DNA of 64,000 nucleotides from Allodiplogaster sudhausi (Eukaryota > Nematoda > Chromadorea > Rhabditida > Diplogasteridae): positions 1,651,001 to 1,715,000 of the forward strand of contig CALZFC010000013.1 of the NCBI GenBank assembly GCA_945643635.1, given 5' to 3'. Position 1 is the first letter of the stretch. Each line of letters begins with the position of its first letter. The notes below the pieces were generated by a model. That model had not been told where the DNA came from. It worked only from the letters and a program-made list of their open reading frames with translations, and ran no database searches. Positions 11,331-22,489 of the stretch are shown piece after piece. Both the position numbers and the translations under genes were made by a program.

Positions 11331-11900
11331 GCAAAGTAGCCTTCTGATGACGAGTACTGTTGTCACCGCTTCTGAAGACATTTTATATGCTTATTTCTTT
11401 ACTTTTATTCCTCTTCTACACTTCGACTCCTAACGCTGGTTACTTGGGGTTGTTCACTTTATTGCAATCGCACTACACAAAAGCGCCGCCTATCGGCAAT
11501 CAGCAAATGAATTTAATTTTAGATTTCTTTTTTTTAAATGTATTTTTGTTCCCTTTTCAAAAAAGAATATGACGAAGCAGAAGAAGTGTGAGAAGGATGG
11601 AAGCTAGAAAATAAGAAAAAAACGTTGATTTTTATATGCAATCCTGGTTATGGTAGAAGATAGAAGATAAAGTTCTCACAAGGTGAAATGGAAGAGAAAA
11701 CTGATGTACGAAAGACATTCGAGATAACAGCAAAAAAACACACATAAAAATTCAACTTCTACGAATTAATTAATTAATTAATTGATGCAATTAATTTATT
11801 AATTAATCTGTTCAGGTGACTTGACATCTTATGAAAGGCGATTAGGGATAACGGTTTCTGCATTGGGAAAAACATCTACATATTCCCGAGAAGTATTAAA
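11331..11900 (+). repeat. Family A/E unit, second copy
   Basis: Bases 11,455-11,830 correspond to 9285-9640, with the same order of core, TTTTCAAAA(A/G)AGAATATG, GAAGCTAGAAAATAAG and AATCCTGGTTA. TTAATTAA-rich sequence follows at 11,765-11,810. No coding signal. Confidence 0.6.
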
Positions 11901-12859
11901 CATTGCGAAATTAGTGACTGGAAAGCATTTAATATTAGCAAGACAATATATTATCCATGCTTTAATATCGAGATAGACGGACAAAACGAGCTTTTCACGC
12001 TTTATCTCTCAATCCCCCCTCTCTTTCTCTTTCTCTCTCTCTCTCTCTTTCTCTTCCTCATCCTCTCACCAGAGAATGATCAGCAACCAAAAATTCTGGG
12101 CTTTTTGCGAGTGGATAGCCCTAGATGCAGGAGGATTCAGAAAGAACAAAGAATGCTCTCCGAATCCTTTCCGAATCATTGTGCATCAAGGGCTTTGGAC
12201 ATAAAGTTACGCTCCACGTATCTTCTTTTTCTGTATAGAGTGGTGCTGATTCGCTCGAACAAAACTTTTTTGTGTTGGCTCGTCGTAAGTATAACCCCAC
12301 GTATCTTTCAGGGGTTCACTAAAAAAGTTATGCTTTGTTTCTTAGGAGGAGACGACGACGTAGAAGGCTATCACTTGACAAGTGTTTATCCACGTAACTT
12401 TCCCACGATACTTTGCTAGAATAACTTATTTTGAGCGTAACTTTTTTTCTCTGTGTACGAACAACTGTTATATTCGATTGCATCAAATGATATAAAAACA
12501 ATTAATTAACAAGCGATGAGAGATTAAGAATGTGCGAGTAAAACATCACTAAAATCAGCAAAAAAACACGATTCGCCGAAGTAGCAAATTTTTTCCTCTC
12601 ATTTCTTCGAAATTCTTTCATGGATCTATCAGTGAGCTTGTTGCGATGCTCCTTTTCTTTCGATCGTATTACACTAAAGCGCCGTGTCTCTGCAGTGTGA
12701 ATCATTTTCGATTTCTTTTTTTTTAGATGGGTGTTTCATTTTTCAAAATAGAATACGACGAAATAAAAGATGCTGAAAGGATAGAATAGAGAAAGCTAAA
12801 TTTTGCATGCAATCCTGGTTACGGTAAAAGTCAAAGTGAGACTGATGACCCAAAACGTT
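11901..12859. repeat. Family I copy and family A copy
   Basis: Bases 11,920-12,190 (GGAAAGCATTTAATATTAGC, GACGGACAAAACGAGCTT, a CT tract, CAGAAAGAACAAAGAATGCT, CATTGTGCATCAAGGGC) recur at 29,690-29,970. A family A core is at 12,640-12,735. TGTTATATTCGATTGCATCA at 12,468 is one arm of the palindrome seen at 34,422. Confidence 0.55.
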
Positions 12860-13900
12860 TACTGATAACAGAAAGATGTCAGACTTGGCGAAATAAATAG
12901 GGTGATGTGTTCCTGCGTAACTAACAGCAACGCGCGATTCTAGCCTAGCCGGCTTTATTGTGAAAGGACCTCGATCTTTCTAGAACAGTTCTAGTAGAAT
13001 GCGAAAGTAGAATGAAAACATAGAGAAATTTACCAGCAGGTCGAACCGATTGCGGAAACGAACCAAAGCGAGATATCAGTGGAATGAAAATAGAAAACCA
13101 CGTGAGACCTTTGATCCAATGTCAACATCTGTTTTCCCACCACCGGGCACTTCTTCATCCACTTTCAGTTGTCGTCGGCCCTCGTTTGCGCCTTCTCTCC
13201 CTGTCTCTCTCTCTCTCGCTCTCTTTCTCTCCTTCTTTCTTTTTTCTCTCTCTCTCTCTCTCGCGTTCCCTCTCCCTCTCTCGTTCTCATACTTTCTCTC
13301 CCGTTATCTCTTTCTCACAATGTCCCTCTATTTTCCGCTTTGGCTTACCCAGCCTATCTTGCGCATGCATAGTTTTCCCAGATATGATTTTTTTTGCAGT
13401 GCTCTGTATCAGATTGGTATCTTATGACCTTGAAGTCAGCAAATATTACTTTACAGGGCCAATTTACGCTTCATTTTAACAGTGATAAAAATAAATAAAT
13501 AATTATCTCACATCAGCGCTCTTTCGTAGAATTTCCCGAATTCCCTCAAATTATAATTTTTCTTTACTCACCAATATATAATAATCCTTCCCCATTATTG
13601 CGTTCAACTGATCATGAAATGGTCAAAAACCCTGCGCTCGAAAAAATATAATATATAGCACGTTTGAAATTTGATTTTTTTAAATTGGATAATTATGACA
13701 CCGTCATTGACTCTGCCCAATTGACTCTGCCTTCAGCCTAATTTACTCACAATCAGCAGCTGCATCGTATTTCGAAGAACTAGGCATATTCTACAATGAG
13801 TCCTTTAAGTCTCTATAACTCTCTGTCTCCCACTCTCTTTCTCTCTGTCTCTGTCTCTCTCCTTGTCTCTCTTCAACTCTCTCTCTATCTGTCCCTCATA
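12860..13900 (+). repeat. Dispersed repeat family H, copy 2
   Basis: The counterpart of 4141-5100, in the same orientation and with the same internal CT tract. It ends close to the 5' side of the LINE. Open frames of 67-131 codons read through the CT tract and are not genes. Confidence 0.7.
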
Positions 13901-14203
13901 TTCTCTGACACCCACCCTCTCTTAAGAAGGTTTCTGACCATTTCCTGCTCAGCAAAGGAAGATGAACGCGCTCTGCTCTCACACGCGCTCTGCTCTCGTG
14001 AGGAGAGGTTGCTCGCTCCTCTTCTCTCTAATTTCTCACCTGCCGTGTGAATACTATTCTGGTTTGCTTTTGCTGTGCCTGTTCTCCCTTGCCACCATCG
14101 CTTGCTTTGTGTACCATGATACCGATTGAATTTGGTGCCTGAAGTGGTACACGATTACCATCTGAGAGAGCACTTGCTCTCAGGGAAATTGTCTCAAGAA
14201 TAT

Positions 14204-14313
14204 CTGAGTGTGAATTCCTCAGAAAATAAAGGTGGAAGGACCTAAGGAGACGTACTAACTGAGTGTGAATCCCTCAGAAGATAAAGGTGGAAGAGCCTAA
14301 GGAGAAGTTATAA
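14204..14313 (+). repeat. Two 55-bp tandem units in the LINE 5' UTR
   Basis: The unit CTGAGTGTGAATYCCTCAG...ATAAAGGTGGAAG...CCTAAGGAGA occurs twice, starting at 14,204 and 14,259. Tandem monomers upstream of LINE ORF1 often act as internal promoters; that role is inference here. Confidence 0.8.
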
Positions 14314-14405
14314 TTCAGACGGAAACAAGCCTTCCATCTGTTAGTTTGGTGGCTAGGCAGTCCCTTTCAACTAGCTTATCTTTCTCATTTTCCGCTGACT
14401 CTAAG

Positions 14406-15647
14406 ATGTCTGAAGGGGAAACCCTTTTCCAGGCCTTTGCGTCGCTTTGCGAAGACCTTAAGTCTGCCTTTCAGTCTCAAGCTTCATCAATCTCCTCTTT
14501 ATCCACAAATGTCTCCGAATTGGTTGCTTCAAACAATTCACTTGTCGAGACAATCAATCGACTCCTCTCCTCTTCTCTGTCTCAGTCCTCTCACTCTCTC
14601 CCTCACTCTTCGCAGTCTCTCTCTGTCTCTCAGCCTCTCTACTCTCGCGTTGCCGCGTCTCCCCCGCAGCCTGCTCTCGAGACCTCTCCTCCCTCTATTC
14701 AGCAGATCACTGCTGCTGTCTCGTCTGCCCTTTATGGGCGGCGTGACATGCTGGAGGAGAAGTCAAAGAGGGCAGTGCTAAAAGGGTTTCCTGAGAAGGA
14801 AAATGACACGGCAACAGATGCGAATGATATGAGAATTGTCTCTGAGACAATTCAAGCCTCTCAGCACGATCTCTTGATCTCCTCTCTTCGGAGGGGGGAG
14901 ATCTCCACTCACCGCCACGGGAAGACCGCTCCGAGGATCATCAAGATTGAGTTCCCCTCGAACTCGCTGCGAGAGTCCTTCCTCTCAATCGCCCGAGCCA
15001 AGAAGCATCCGGAAGTCGCCGCCAACCCCCACGCCTACTGGCGCCGCGACCTGACTCCTGAGCAGTTGGCACAGGAGACTGCTGCCCGCAAGGAGGCCGG
15101 TCGGCGGAACGCGGAGTGTGGTGAGCTGCGGTTTGTTGTTAGGGATGAAAAAGTGGTTGAGCTTCGCTCACCACGTCCCCTTCCTCCTCGCTCTCTAGCT
15201 AACCAACAAAAAGCCGCCTCGAGCGGCCGTAGAGTTTCTGATCCTCTCTCTGCTTCCAGAACTTTTGTGAACAGCAACAGGAACAGGCCGGTATCCCTGG
15301 CAGCAGGCGCGAATTCTTCTCCCGAGCGTTCTCTCGCGAACGCTCCGCCGTCTACCCCCGCTGTGCGTGGTCGACGCGGGAAGAAGCCTATTTCGCACAA
15401 GGCGCTCGCGAGAAAGCTGGCCTCGCTCTCTGCCGCGAGTATTTCCAGTGGACAGCGTCTTCGGAAGCGCACGCTCGAGACGCACCTTGAGAATGACGAG
15501 GACGAGGAAGCAGCTAAGCGAGCCGACAACAAGTCGACTCCACACTCCTCTCCTCTGGCGATGGATCAGTCAGCTGTCCCCTCAGTCCTTCTCTCCTCTG
15601 TCGCCCCATCTACGCCCACTGCGCCTCTCCTTAATTCCTCTGGCTAG
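14406..15647 (+). CDS. LINE ORF1 protein (RNA-binding chaperone-type)
   Basis: The frame is open from 14,346, but the first ATG is at 14,406, giving 413 codons to a TAG at 15,645-15,647. The N-terminal 60 residues (MSEGETLF...VSELVASNN) have a heptad-like pattern that could form a coiled coil. A Ser-rich linker follows, then a basic region with RAVLKGFPE, RIIKIEFPS and YWRRDLTPEQLA blocks typical of CR1-like ORF1 proteins. The last 150 residues are Ser/Arg-rich. I see no CCHC zinc knuckle. The expected role is to bind element RNA in the ribonucleoprotein particle. The stop is followed in the same frame by ORF2 with no intervening stop. Confidence 0.8.
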   Translation: MSEGETLFQAFASLCEDLKSAFQSQASSISSLSTNVSELVASNNSLVETINRLLSSSLSQSSHSLPHSSQSLSVSQPLYSRVAASPPQPALETSPPSIQQITAAVSSALYGRRDMLEEKSKRAVLKGFPEKENDTATDANDMRIVSETIQASQHDLLISSLRRGEISTHRHGKTAPRIIKIEFPSNSLRESFLSIARAKKHPEVAANPHAYWRRDLTPEQLAQETAARKEAGRRNAECGELRFVVRDEKVVELRSPRPLPPRSLANQQKAASSGRRVSDPLSASRTFVNSNRNRPVSLAAGANSSPERSLANAPPSTPAVRGRRGKKPISHKALARKLASLSAASISSGQRLRKRTLETHLENDEDEEAAKRADNKSTPHSSPLAMDQSAVPSVLLSSVAPSTPTAPLLNSSG

Positions 15648-18536
15648 GTCGCATCTCTTCGGGATCGCGCCTCTTCCTCACTCTCTCCCTCCATTATCTT
15701 AACAAGCTCCTGCGCAGATCCGTGTTTATCATCATCACCAGATCATCGATATGATGACAATTCTCTCCTAAGTCTTTATCTCGTTAATTTTCGCTCTCTT
15801 GCAAATAAGCTTGATATTCTCAACTTATTATTGACCAGCCACGCTATAGACTTTCTTGCCATCACAGAAACGTGGGGTAGCCCTGACCGGCTCTCTGACG
15901 CCTCCCTCTCTCTCAATGGGTTGTACACTGTCTACCGAACTGATAGGATTTCTGAATCCCCTGGTGAGGGTGTTGCACTTTTATTAAACACGCGCTTCTC
16001 ATCCTCCATACTTTACTCGCTTTCTTTCTCTATTTACTGCCAATTTCTGTCCATTCGAATTGAGACCAGCAAAAATATCTTTATATTCTCAGTTATATAT
16101 CGCAGTCCTTCCTGCTCTGAAGATGATTTTAGTAAATGCCTGTCATCTAGTTATGATCTTCTCTCGGAACACGCATGCCCTCAGTTCATATGCGGCGACT
16201 TTAACTGCAGAGAAATTGATTCGAATGACCTAGTTGTCTGTCCTCCTTCCAACTCCTCCAGCGCTCTTCTCTCGTTCTCTATCTCTGCCTGTTTATCTCA
16301 GCTTGTTCGCTCCCCTACTAGACTTGATAGCACTTTGGATCTTATTTTTGCAACAAACCCTGAAATAGTAAAGGGCTGTACTGTCCTCCCTCCTCTTCCG
16401 TCTCTCGACCACTGTATGGCTGTCTGCCGAATTTCTCTTTGCCGCCCTCCAGTCAAAAAACATTCATATCCCGACTATAGAAACGCTGATTTCAACGCAG
16501 CTAATTCCCTTCTTCTATCTGTGGATTGGTCATCTCTTCTTAACCCTCATACCAATATTGACACTCTGTATGATCTTTTTGCCACTATCATAAGAAGCAT
16601 AATTGACTCTACTGTTCCTGTACGAACTGTCAGCCCTCAGTTCTCCCGCTATCCTAGAAACATTCTTCGTCTTCTTCGTGCCACTAGAAGGCTTTATCAG
16701 AAACGCCACATCTACGGTCTTGCTGCATTCCATGCCAAATCAACCAAACTCCGCCGTGCTTTCCGTAAGCTTGAACGTTCTAAGGAAAAGAAAATGGCTC
16801 TCTCGCGAAATCCTAAAAAATTCTTTTCTTTCATAAACAGCCGTCTCAAAGAGAAACCTAGTATCCCTTCTCTTATCACAACTACTGGCGCAACAATTTC
16901 TAGCAGTGATGCAAAAACCGAGCTCTTTGCAAGCCAATTTGCCAACTTTTTTAAAAATGTCCCTTCTTCGCCGCCTCCTCTCTTTCCATCACGCACTACT
17001 GCCACTCTAGACTATCTCGATCTTTCCGCAGCTCGCATCTCTTCCTTTCTTCGAAAGCTCCCGTTCAGGAACTCTACCAATCCTGACCGTATACCTTATG
17101 CATTTCTTAAAGGCACCGCAGACGCGATGGCCATTCCATTGTCGATTATCTTTAACAAGGCACTTATCTATGGTTCCTGCCCCAGTGCATGGAAGACTGC
17201 TCTTATTCGCCCTCTATTTAAAAAGAAAGGCAACCGCAGTGACTCCAACAATTACCGACCGATTTCTCTGACTTCAGCAATTTCTAAAGTATTTGAAAAG
17301 ATAATTTGTGAAGACATTACCTCCCATCTTAAATCAAACCGTCTTTTATCATCCTTCCAACATGGCTTCCGTGCTAAGCGATCGTGTAGCTCTGCGCTCT
17401 TTGTCTCACTTTTCGACTGGTACAAAGCAGTCAACTCATCATCATTTGTCTCTGTAGTATTCATTGATCTGACTAAGGCTTTCGATAGTGTTTCTATTAG
17501 TTTTCTACTACATAAACTTGCAGCTTACGGAATATCCGGCTGCCTTCTTCGGTTCATTGGCTCTTTTCTTTCTGGCCGTTCTCTTCAAGTTACTATCGAA
17601 GATTCTAGATCCACATTTTATCCTGTGCTCTCAGGTGTACCTCAGGGGTCCGTCATAGCTGCACTACTTTTCCTCATCTACATAAATGATCTACCAGATT
17701 GTCTGCCCCCTGGCGCCTCGTGCACTCTCTATGCTGATGATGCGAAATTGTATACTATTAATGATACAACCCTCCTCCAAATTGCGCTTGACAACCTACA
17801 AGACTGGACTAACCGCTGGGGCCTCACAATATCGGTTAGCAAGACTCAGTTTATGAGCATAGGTCAAAATCACCCTACTTTCTGTCCTCTTCTAAATGGC
17901 CAGCCACTCTCCATTGCCCACCACTTCTGTGATCTCGGTGTTACCATCTCTAATGACCTTTCTTTTACTGAACATATCAGAATCATTTGCAATAAAGCGC
18001 GCGCTCGAGCTCTTCTGATTCTGCGGAACTTCCGCTCCCATAATCCGGCCCTACTTATGCGTCTCTTCACTATTTATGTACGGCCCATCCTTGAATATGC
18101 TAGTGAAATTTGGAACCCTCATAAGGAACTTTCTGCCTCCTCGCACAACCACTTAGAAAATATCCAACGTTTATTTACGCGTCTCGTCTTTAGAAGAATT
18201 GGCAAACAGCTTTCTTACTCGGCCCGTCTCTCTACTCTCTGTTGTCACACTCTCGCATCCCGAAGACATTTTATAGATCTTATGTTTACTTATAAAATAT
18301 TTGCAAACCTCATCGAAATAGACTCCAGGCAACTCTTTAGTCTTCTCCCTAATACAGTCACTAGAGGCCATCGGTTTAAGATTACTCATTTCCTATGTAG
18401 AAATAAAAGCTTCAAGTATTTTTTGTCGAATAGAGTAGTTAATAATTGGAATAAACTGCCTAATGAGATATTTATCAGTGCATCTCTAGCTCGCTCATTT
18501 ATATCTTCCATAAGCCTCTCACACTTGCTTAAATAG
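15648..18536 (+). CDS. LINE ORF2: AP endonuclease and reverse transcriptase
   Basis: Starts immediately after the ORF1 TAG in the same frame and runs about 962 codons. Endonuclease motifs in order are NFRSLANKLD, ITETW, GDFN (about 16,196), RLDSTLDLIF and LDHCMA. RT motifs include NNYRPISL, FIDLTKAFDSV, GVPQGSV and YADD (about 17,730), followed by LEYASEIWNP. RT motif B reads QGSVIAALLF where most relatives have QGSVLGPLLF. The first in-frame ATG is at 16,416, inside the endonuclease, so translation must use readthrough of the UAG, reinitiation or a non-AUG codon (for example TTG at 15,831). The enzyme nicks target DNA and primes reverse transcription. Confidence 0.9.
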   Translation, partial: VASLRDRASSSLSPSIILTSSCADPCLSSSPDHRYDDNSLLSLYLVNFRSLANKLDILNLLLTSHAIDFLAITETWGSPDRLSDASLSLNGLYTVYRTDRISESPGEGVALLLNTRFSSSILYSLSFSIYCQFLSIRIETSKNIFIFSVIYRSPSCSEDDFSKCLSSSYDLLSEHACPQFICGDFNCREIDSNDLVVCPPSNSSSALLSFSISACLSQLVRSPTRLDSTLDLIFATNPEIVKGCTVLPPLPSLDHCMAVCRISLCRPPVKKHSYPDYRNADFNAANSLLLSVDWSSLLNPHTNIDTLYDLFATIIRSIIDSTVPVRTVSPQFSRYPRNILRLLRATRRLYQKRHIYGLAAFHAKSTKLRRAFRKLERSKEKKMALSRNPKKFFSFINSRLKEKPSIPSLITTTGATISSSDAKTELFASQFANFFKNVPSSPPPLFPSRTTATLDYLDLSAARISSFLRKLPFRNSTNPDRIPYAFLKGTADAMAIPLSIIFNKALIYGSCPSAWKTALIRPLFKKKGNRSDSNNYRPISLTSAISKVFEKIICEDITSHLKSNRLLSSFQHGFRAKRSCSSALFVSLFDWYKAVNSSSFVSVVFIDLTKAFDSVSISFLLHKLAAYGISGCLLRFIGSFLSGRSLQVTIEDSRSTFYPVLSGVPQGSVIAALLFLIYINDLPDCLPPGASCTLYADDAKLYTINDTTLLQIALDNLQDWTNRWGLTISVSKTQFMSIGQNHPTFCPLLNGQPLSIAHHFCDLGVTISNDLSFTEHIRIICNKARARALLILRNFRSHNPALLMRLFTIYVRPILEYASEIWNPHKELSASSHNHLENIQRLFTRLVFRRIGKQLSYSARLSTLCCHTLASRRHFIDLMFTYKIFANLIEIDSRQLFSLLPNTVTRGHRFKITHFLCRNKSFKYFLSNRVVNNWNKLPNEIFISASLARSFISSISLSHLLK

Positions 18537-18740
18537 TATTGGTCCTGACAGCCTCTTCGTTTTAGTTTTAGTTTTCCCTCTTAAAGTTCATTTGTAGATT
18601 TAACTGTTTTGTTTTCCTTTAATGTAGGCATGCCTCGAAGCAGCCAATTACGTCAGCTATTGAAATCTATATATTTACATATTAATTAATCTCATATCTA
18701 TAGTCTCATGTCCTCATTCTTTAAAAATGCTGATAAACCT

Positions 18741-18761
18741 GAATGAATGAATGAATGAAAT
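18741..18761 (+). repeat. (TGAA)n tail of the LINE
   Basis: About five TGAA units end the 3' UTR, as is usual for L2/CR1-group elements. Confidence 0.75.
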
Positions 18762-20102
18762 TAGAACTCAGCTGCTGCCGAGAAAATTAGACTTTTCTGT
18801 TCTAGCAGCTGCCAGCTGTCAGTCATTCCCGAAAAAAAAAGGCATCCTACGATTGCCACCGGGTCGGCCCTATCCAAGAGAAAAAAACGAATGTTTCTTT
18901 CTCCCCCACCATCTCTCCCATTCTCTCTTGCATTAATTCTCGCTCTCTCCATTTATCTCACTCTCTATCTTTCACTCCATCACTCTCTTGGTTCATCTTG
19001 CCGAAGAAAACAAAACGACTCAAACACTCGCACCGGCAGAAAGAGCAAGATTTATTTGACGACAGCGGTGGTTCGACTTTTTTTGACGTTTGACCTCTTG
19101 CCGTGGCCACAGAGATCAGAGGAAGTTTTTTATTTATTTATTTTCTCTCTCTCTCTCTCCCTAACTTACTCTATCTCTCTTACTCATACTCTCTCTCCCT
19201 ACCTTACCCTCTCGCTCTCTTTCTTACTCTCTCTCTCTCTCTCTTACTATCTCTCTCTCTCTATTTCCCTCTCCCTTCCCTAGATCCGAGGAAGTCAGAC
19301 CTATTTTTTCAGGTCAGAAAGTGTCACTCTTATGTTCCACTCCTATATTTACTCTTGCATTGGAGGAAGACACCAGCAGGCTTCCAATAAAAAATGTGGC
19401 ATTTATAATTAGGAAAAAATGGTCGATGGAGTCATGGAGATTGTATACTCATTGCCGACATTTGGGTTTGGAATCATAGATACAATAGTATTTAACGGTG
19501 CATTTTTAGAAGACGAAAGATACTATTCACAGCCTTATTAAAAATTATTATTTTTCTCTATTTTTTCTACAATCGCGAAGCGGGATCGGGAGCAATGTTG
19601 CGATGCTCCTTTTATAGCGATCGCATTTCGCCAAACCGCCGTATCAGTTGAATCAGCTTAAATTTTCCCATAATCGATTTTTATCTTCAAAAAAGGATTC
19701 GTCGAAGAAAAATGAATGTGAGAAATGGAAACAAAAATGAGTCTCGAAGGCATTCGATATTAGTTTGATTTACATATTTATTTATTTATTTAATTTTATT
19801 TAAGAGAATCTTGGAACGTCGCTTAAGGATTACTCTTTCTGATTTGAGAAGTTAGAGTTATTTCCTAGTGGAATATGGCGTAATTACTGACTCGAACAGT
19901 TTGTTATGCTAACGGGGAAGATAGACACTCGCATACTGAACAAGCTATCTCTCTTTCTCTCTCTCTCTCTCTCTCGTTCTCTCTCTCTCTCTATCTCTCT
20001 CTCTTTCTCCTTCTCACTCTCTCCCTTTCTTTCTCTCTCTCTCTTCGAGCTGTCTCTCTCTACTCTCTCTCTCTCTACTATTCTCTATCTGCCTCTATCC
20101 TT

Positions 20103-20141
<39 letters not shown>

Positions 20142-20175
20142 CATTTCCTCATTCCCATTTTTTCATTATTCATAT
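18762..20175. repeat. CT tracts, partial family F and AT-rich DNA
   Basis: CT blocks lie at 18,895-18,985, 19,140-19,280 and 19,945-20,145. A family F remnant is at 18,990-19,130 (GCAGAAAGAGCAAGA...GTGGCCACAGAG.TCAGAGGAAGT). A family A core is at 19,595-19,700. No gene seen. Confidence 0.5.
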
Positions 20176-20545
20176 TTTAAAACAAAGTGCATGCTTGCAA
20201 GCCATTTGCTTCGCCCTCTTTTTTATTCATCTCCACCTCTTCTTCACGTTTGAAAAGAAAAAAAACAACTTTTGGAAAAAAGAAATCGAAAATGATACAA
20301 GTGCCGAGTGCAGAGACACGGCTGTTTAGTGGAATGTGATCGCAATAAAATGAACAACGCCTAGTGCTCACCGATGCGTTGATAATCGTTTGCAAATAGA
20401 TTTAATCAAAGATTCTAGTTTGTAACGAATCATTTCTTTCATCCAACATTCTGAAATTGTTTATTTCTTAATGCTCGGGTTACTGTATTATCACTCTTGT
20501 TCTATACTCTATTACAGGTCCGTGTTACTAAAGTATGAATGATGA
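20176..20545 (-). repeat. Family D unit, copy 1 (contains inverted family A)
   Basis: Directly repeated at 22,490-22,855. Shared blocks are AAGCCATTTGCTTCGCC, TTCATCTCC, GCAGAGACACGGCKGTTTAGTGGAATG and TTCTTAATGCTCGGGTTACT...TATTATCACTCTTGTTC. The internal core is family A in inverted orientation. Confidence 0.75.
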
Positions 20546-21639
20546 TCCTGCCGATTTCACACAATTGTGAACGTTCATTAACAATAAGAGTGTAGTTGAG
20601 TGAAAATACACCCGAGCTATAATTATCGAGATTATCTTATTGTTTGCAAGTATAAGTTAAATTGTTCGCTTAACAAACGAACTCGCTAGAACTAATAAAG
20701 AAAAACACAAAACATTTCCCTATGGCAATCATCTACATATGTTCGAACTTGCTAAACGAGATAAATAAATTGCTATATTTATAAGCAAGACAAGATCAAA
20801 TATGACCGGAAAGCTTCATCTTAATGACTTCGAAAAAACAAAGATAAATAATTTCTTTAAAAAAAATTATAAGGAAGATTTGATAAACTGGTGCCTTTAG
20901 GATGATTGTTGTTCAACGCATAGAGGAAGAGGACTGATAGAAGGCTCCAATTGGAACGTCATACGACGAGAAAAAAAGGGAGAACTCAAATCAACCATTT
21001 CAGTGGTACTCCTCTAATATGCACGGGAAGCTTGGCGAATCCACCGGTGCGTGTTTTATGAGGCTAAATAATTGTAAACAATAAACGGAAATGCAACAAC
21101 CCTTAAACGGTGAATTATATTAAAAACACATATTTATTTATTTATTAACATCGATTAAAATTTGAAAAAAACTGGGAGTGATGGAAAGAGGCGGATCAAC
21201 ATGTACAACGGAGCGGAAGGTGAGGATGTATGCTGATTTCGAGAGAGAGAAAGATAGAGAGAGAGAAAGAGTGTAAAGAGAGATAGTCAGCATTCTTGTC
21301 TTTCCTTGTTTGCTTTGTGATTAAAAATGGTACGAATAAAGGATACAGCTGTTGACTTTTGTTCAATTTGCTATTGTAAATGCTCTGAGCATGAAAAGGC
21401 AAAATTACGATATCGCAACCATAATAAGATTTGCATTTTTTAATGCCAAAATCTCTTGTTTTCATTGACAAGGGTTCAGAGGTGGATGAGAACGATAGAG
21501 GGATGCCGTGAAGAGAGTCGGAAACGCGTGTCCGCCTGATTGGCATTTTGCTTCGATGGCACTTTTGTGTCTCTCATATGGAGACGCATCTCGAGGAGGA
21601 CAGGGCCTTTTGTTGGATATTCGAGAAAGGGAGTGAGGC
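20546..21639. other. AT-rich region without a recognisable gene
   Basis: AT-rich, with a weak GA block at 21,240-21,270. A segment at 21,530-21,640 (GATTGGCATTTTGCTTCGATGGCACTT...GAGGAGGACAGGGCCTTTTGTTGGAT) recurs at 62,212-62,300, again beside GA tracts. The 116-codon frame across 21,196-21,546 has no recognisable feature. Confidence 0.4.
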
Positions 21640-21679
<40 letters not shown>

Positions 21680-21799
21680 ATTAGTGAGCGAGAGAGAGAA
21701 AGGGCTGCAAGAGAAAGATAGATATTTCCTTTTTATCTGAATATGCGGAGATTATTTCATTAATTTCAGAAGAGTGATTGATAGGAATTATTTGAAAGC

Positions 21800-21852
<53 letters not shown>

Positions 21853-21911
21853 TGTCAAGAACGCACTGCATATATAAAGATAGATTTGCCTTTGCCATTG
21901 GTTCGGGGATC

Positions 21912-21953
<42 letters not shown>

Positions 21954-21980
21954 CGAAAGACCGAGCGGGAGAGGGAAATA

Positions 21981-22035
<55 letters not shown>

Positions 22036-22150
22036 AAGTGAAAGACAGAGCGACAGAGAGAGAGGGAGAGAGAGAGAGCGAGAGAGAGAGACAGACACAG
22101 ATTGAGTATGAGCGAGAGATAACGCTATTTCAAGGTAGGGAAAAAAATAT
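21640..22150. repeat. GA and TA microsatellites
   Basis: A GA tract at 21,640-21,715, a pure (TA)n run at about 21,803-21,846, the family G end sequence at 21,875-21,915 and a long GA tract at 21,914-22,105. Confidence 0.9.
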
Positions 22151-22179
22151 TATCTGGTTGTGGACAGTGGCGGTTGATC

Positions 22180-22489
22180 GTTGAGAGCGTTGCGATGCTC
22201 TCTTTATTGCGATTGAATTGCACTAAAGCGCCGGGTCTCTGCAATCTGCAGTTGAATCATTTTTTTTTTCATTTCAATATTTTTTTCAAAAGAGTCGAAA
22301 AAAAGACACATCTGAAAGTAAAAAATTATAGTTACAATAGAAGAGAAAGACTCGACAAAATGCTACTTAGCGATTCAATTAATTAATTAATTCATGTCGT
22401 TTACTACGAAAGAGAGGATAGATGACAATGTCAATTGAACATTGTCCTTTCAAGAAATAGTAATCGAATGTGAAATGCTTTTTAAATTA
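22180..22489 (+). repeat. Family A copy
   Basis: TTGCGATGCTCTCTTTATTGCG, GCGCCGGGTCTCTGCA and GTTGAATCATTTTTTTTTTC, then TTAATTAA-rich sequence and CAATTGAACATTGTCCTTTC, which is also found near 2970 and, inverted, at 27,280. Confidence 0.6.

Larger units (their letters stand above)
13925..18761 (+). mobile_element. Non-LTR retrotransposon (LINE, CR1/L2 group)
   Basis: Near full-length element. It has a 5' untranslated region with a 55-bp tandem repeat (14,204-14,313), ORF1 (14,406-15,647), ORF2 with AP endonuclease and reverse transcriptase (15,648-18,536), a 3' untranslated region and a (TGAA)n tail at about 18,741-18,761. The tail type and the LEYASEIWNP motif after the RT fit the CR1/L2 superfamily. 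Both ORFs are intact apart from the single stop between them, so the copy may be young. The 5' boundary is uncertain; 13,925 is my estimate of where CT-rich repeat gives way to element-like sequence. Confidence 0.85.

Noticed and set aside
15035..15545. Two antisense frames of 116-165 codons
   Set aside because: They lie entirely opposite LINE ORF1 and show no motif.
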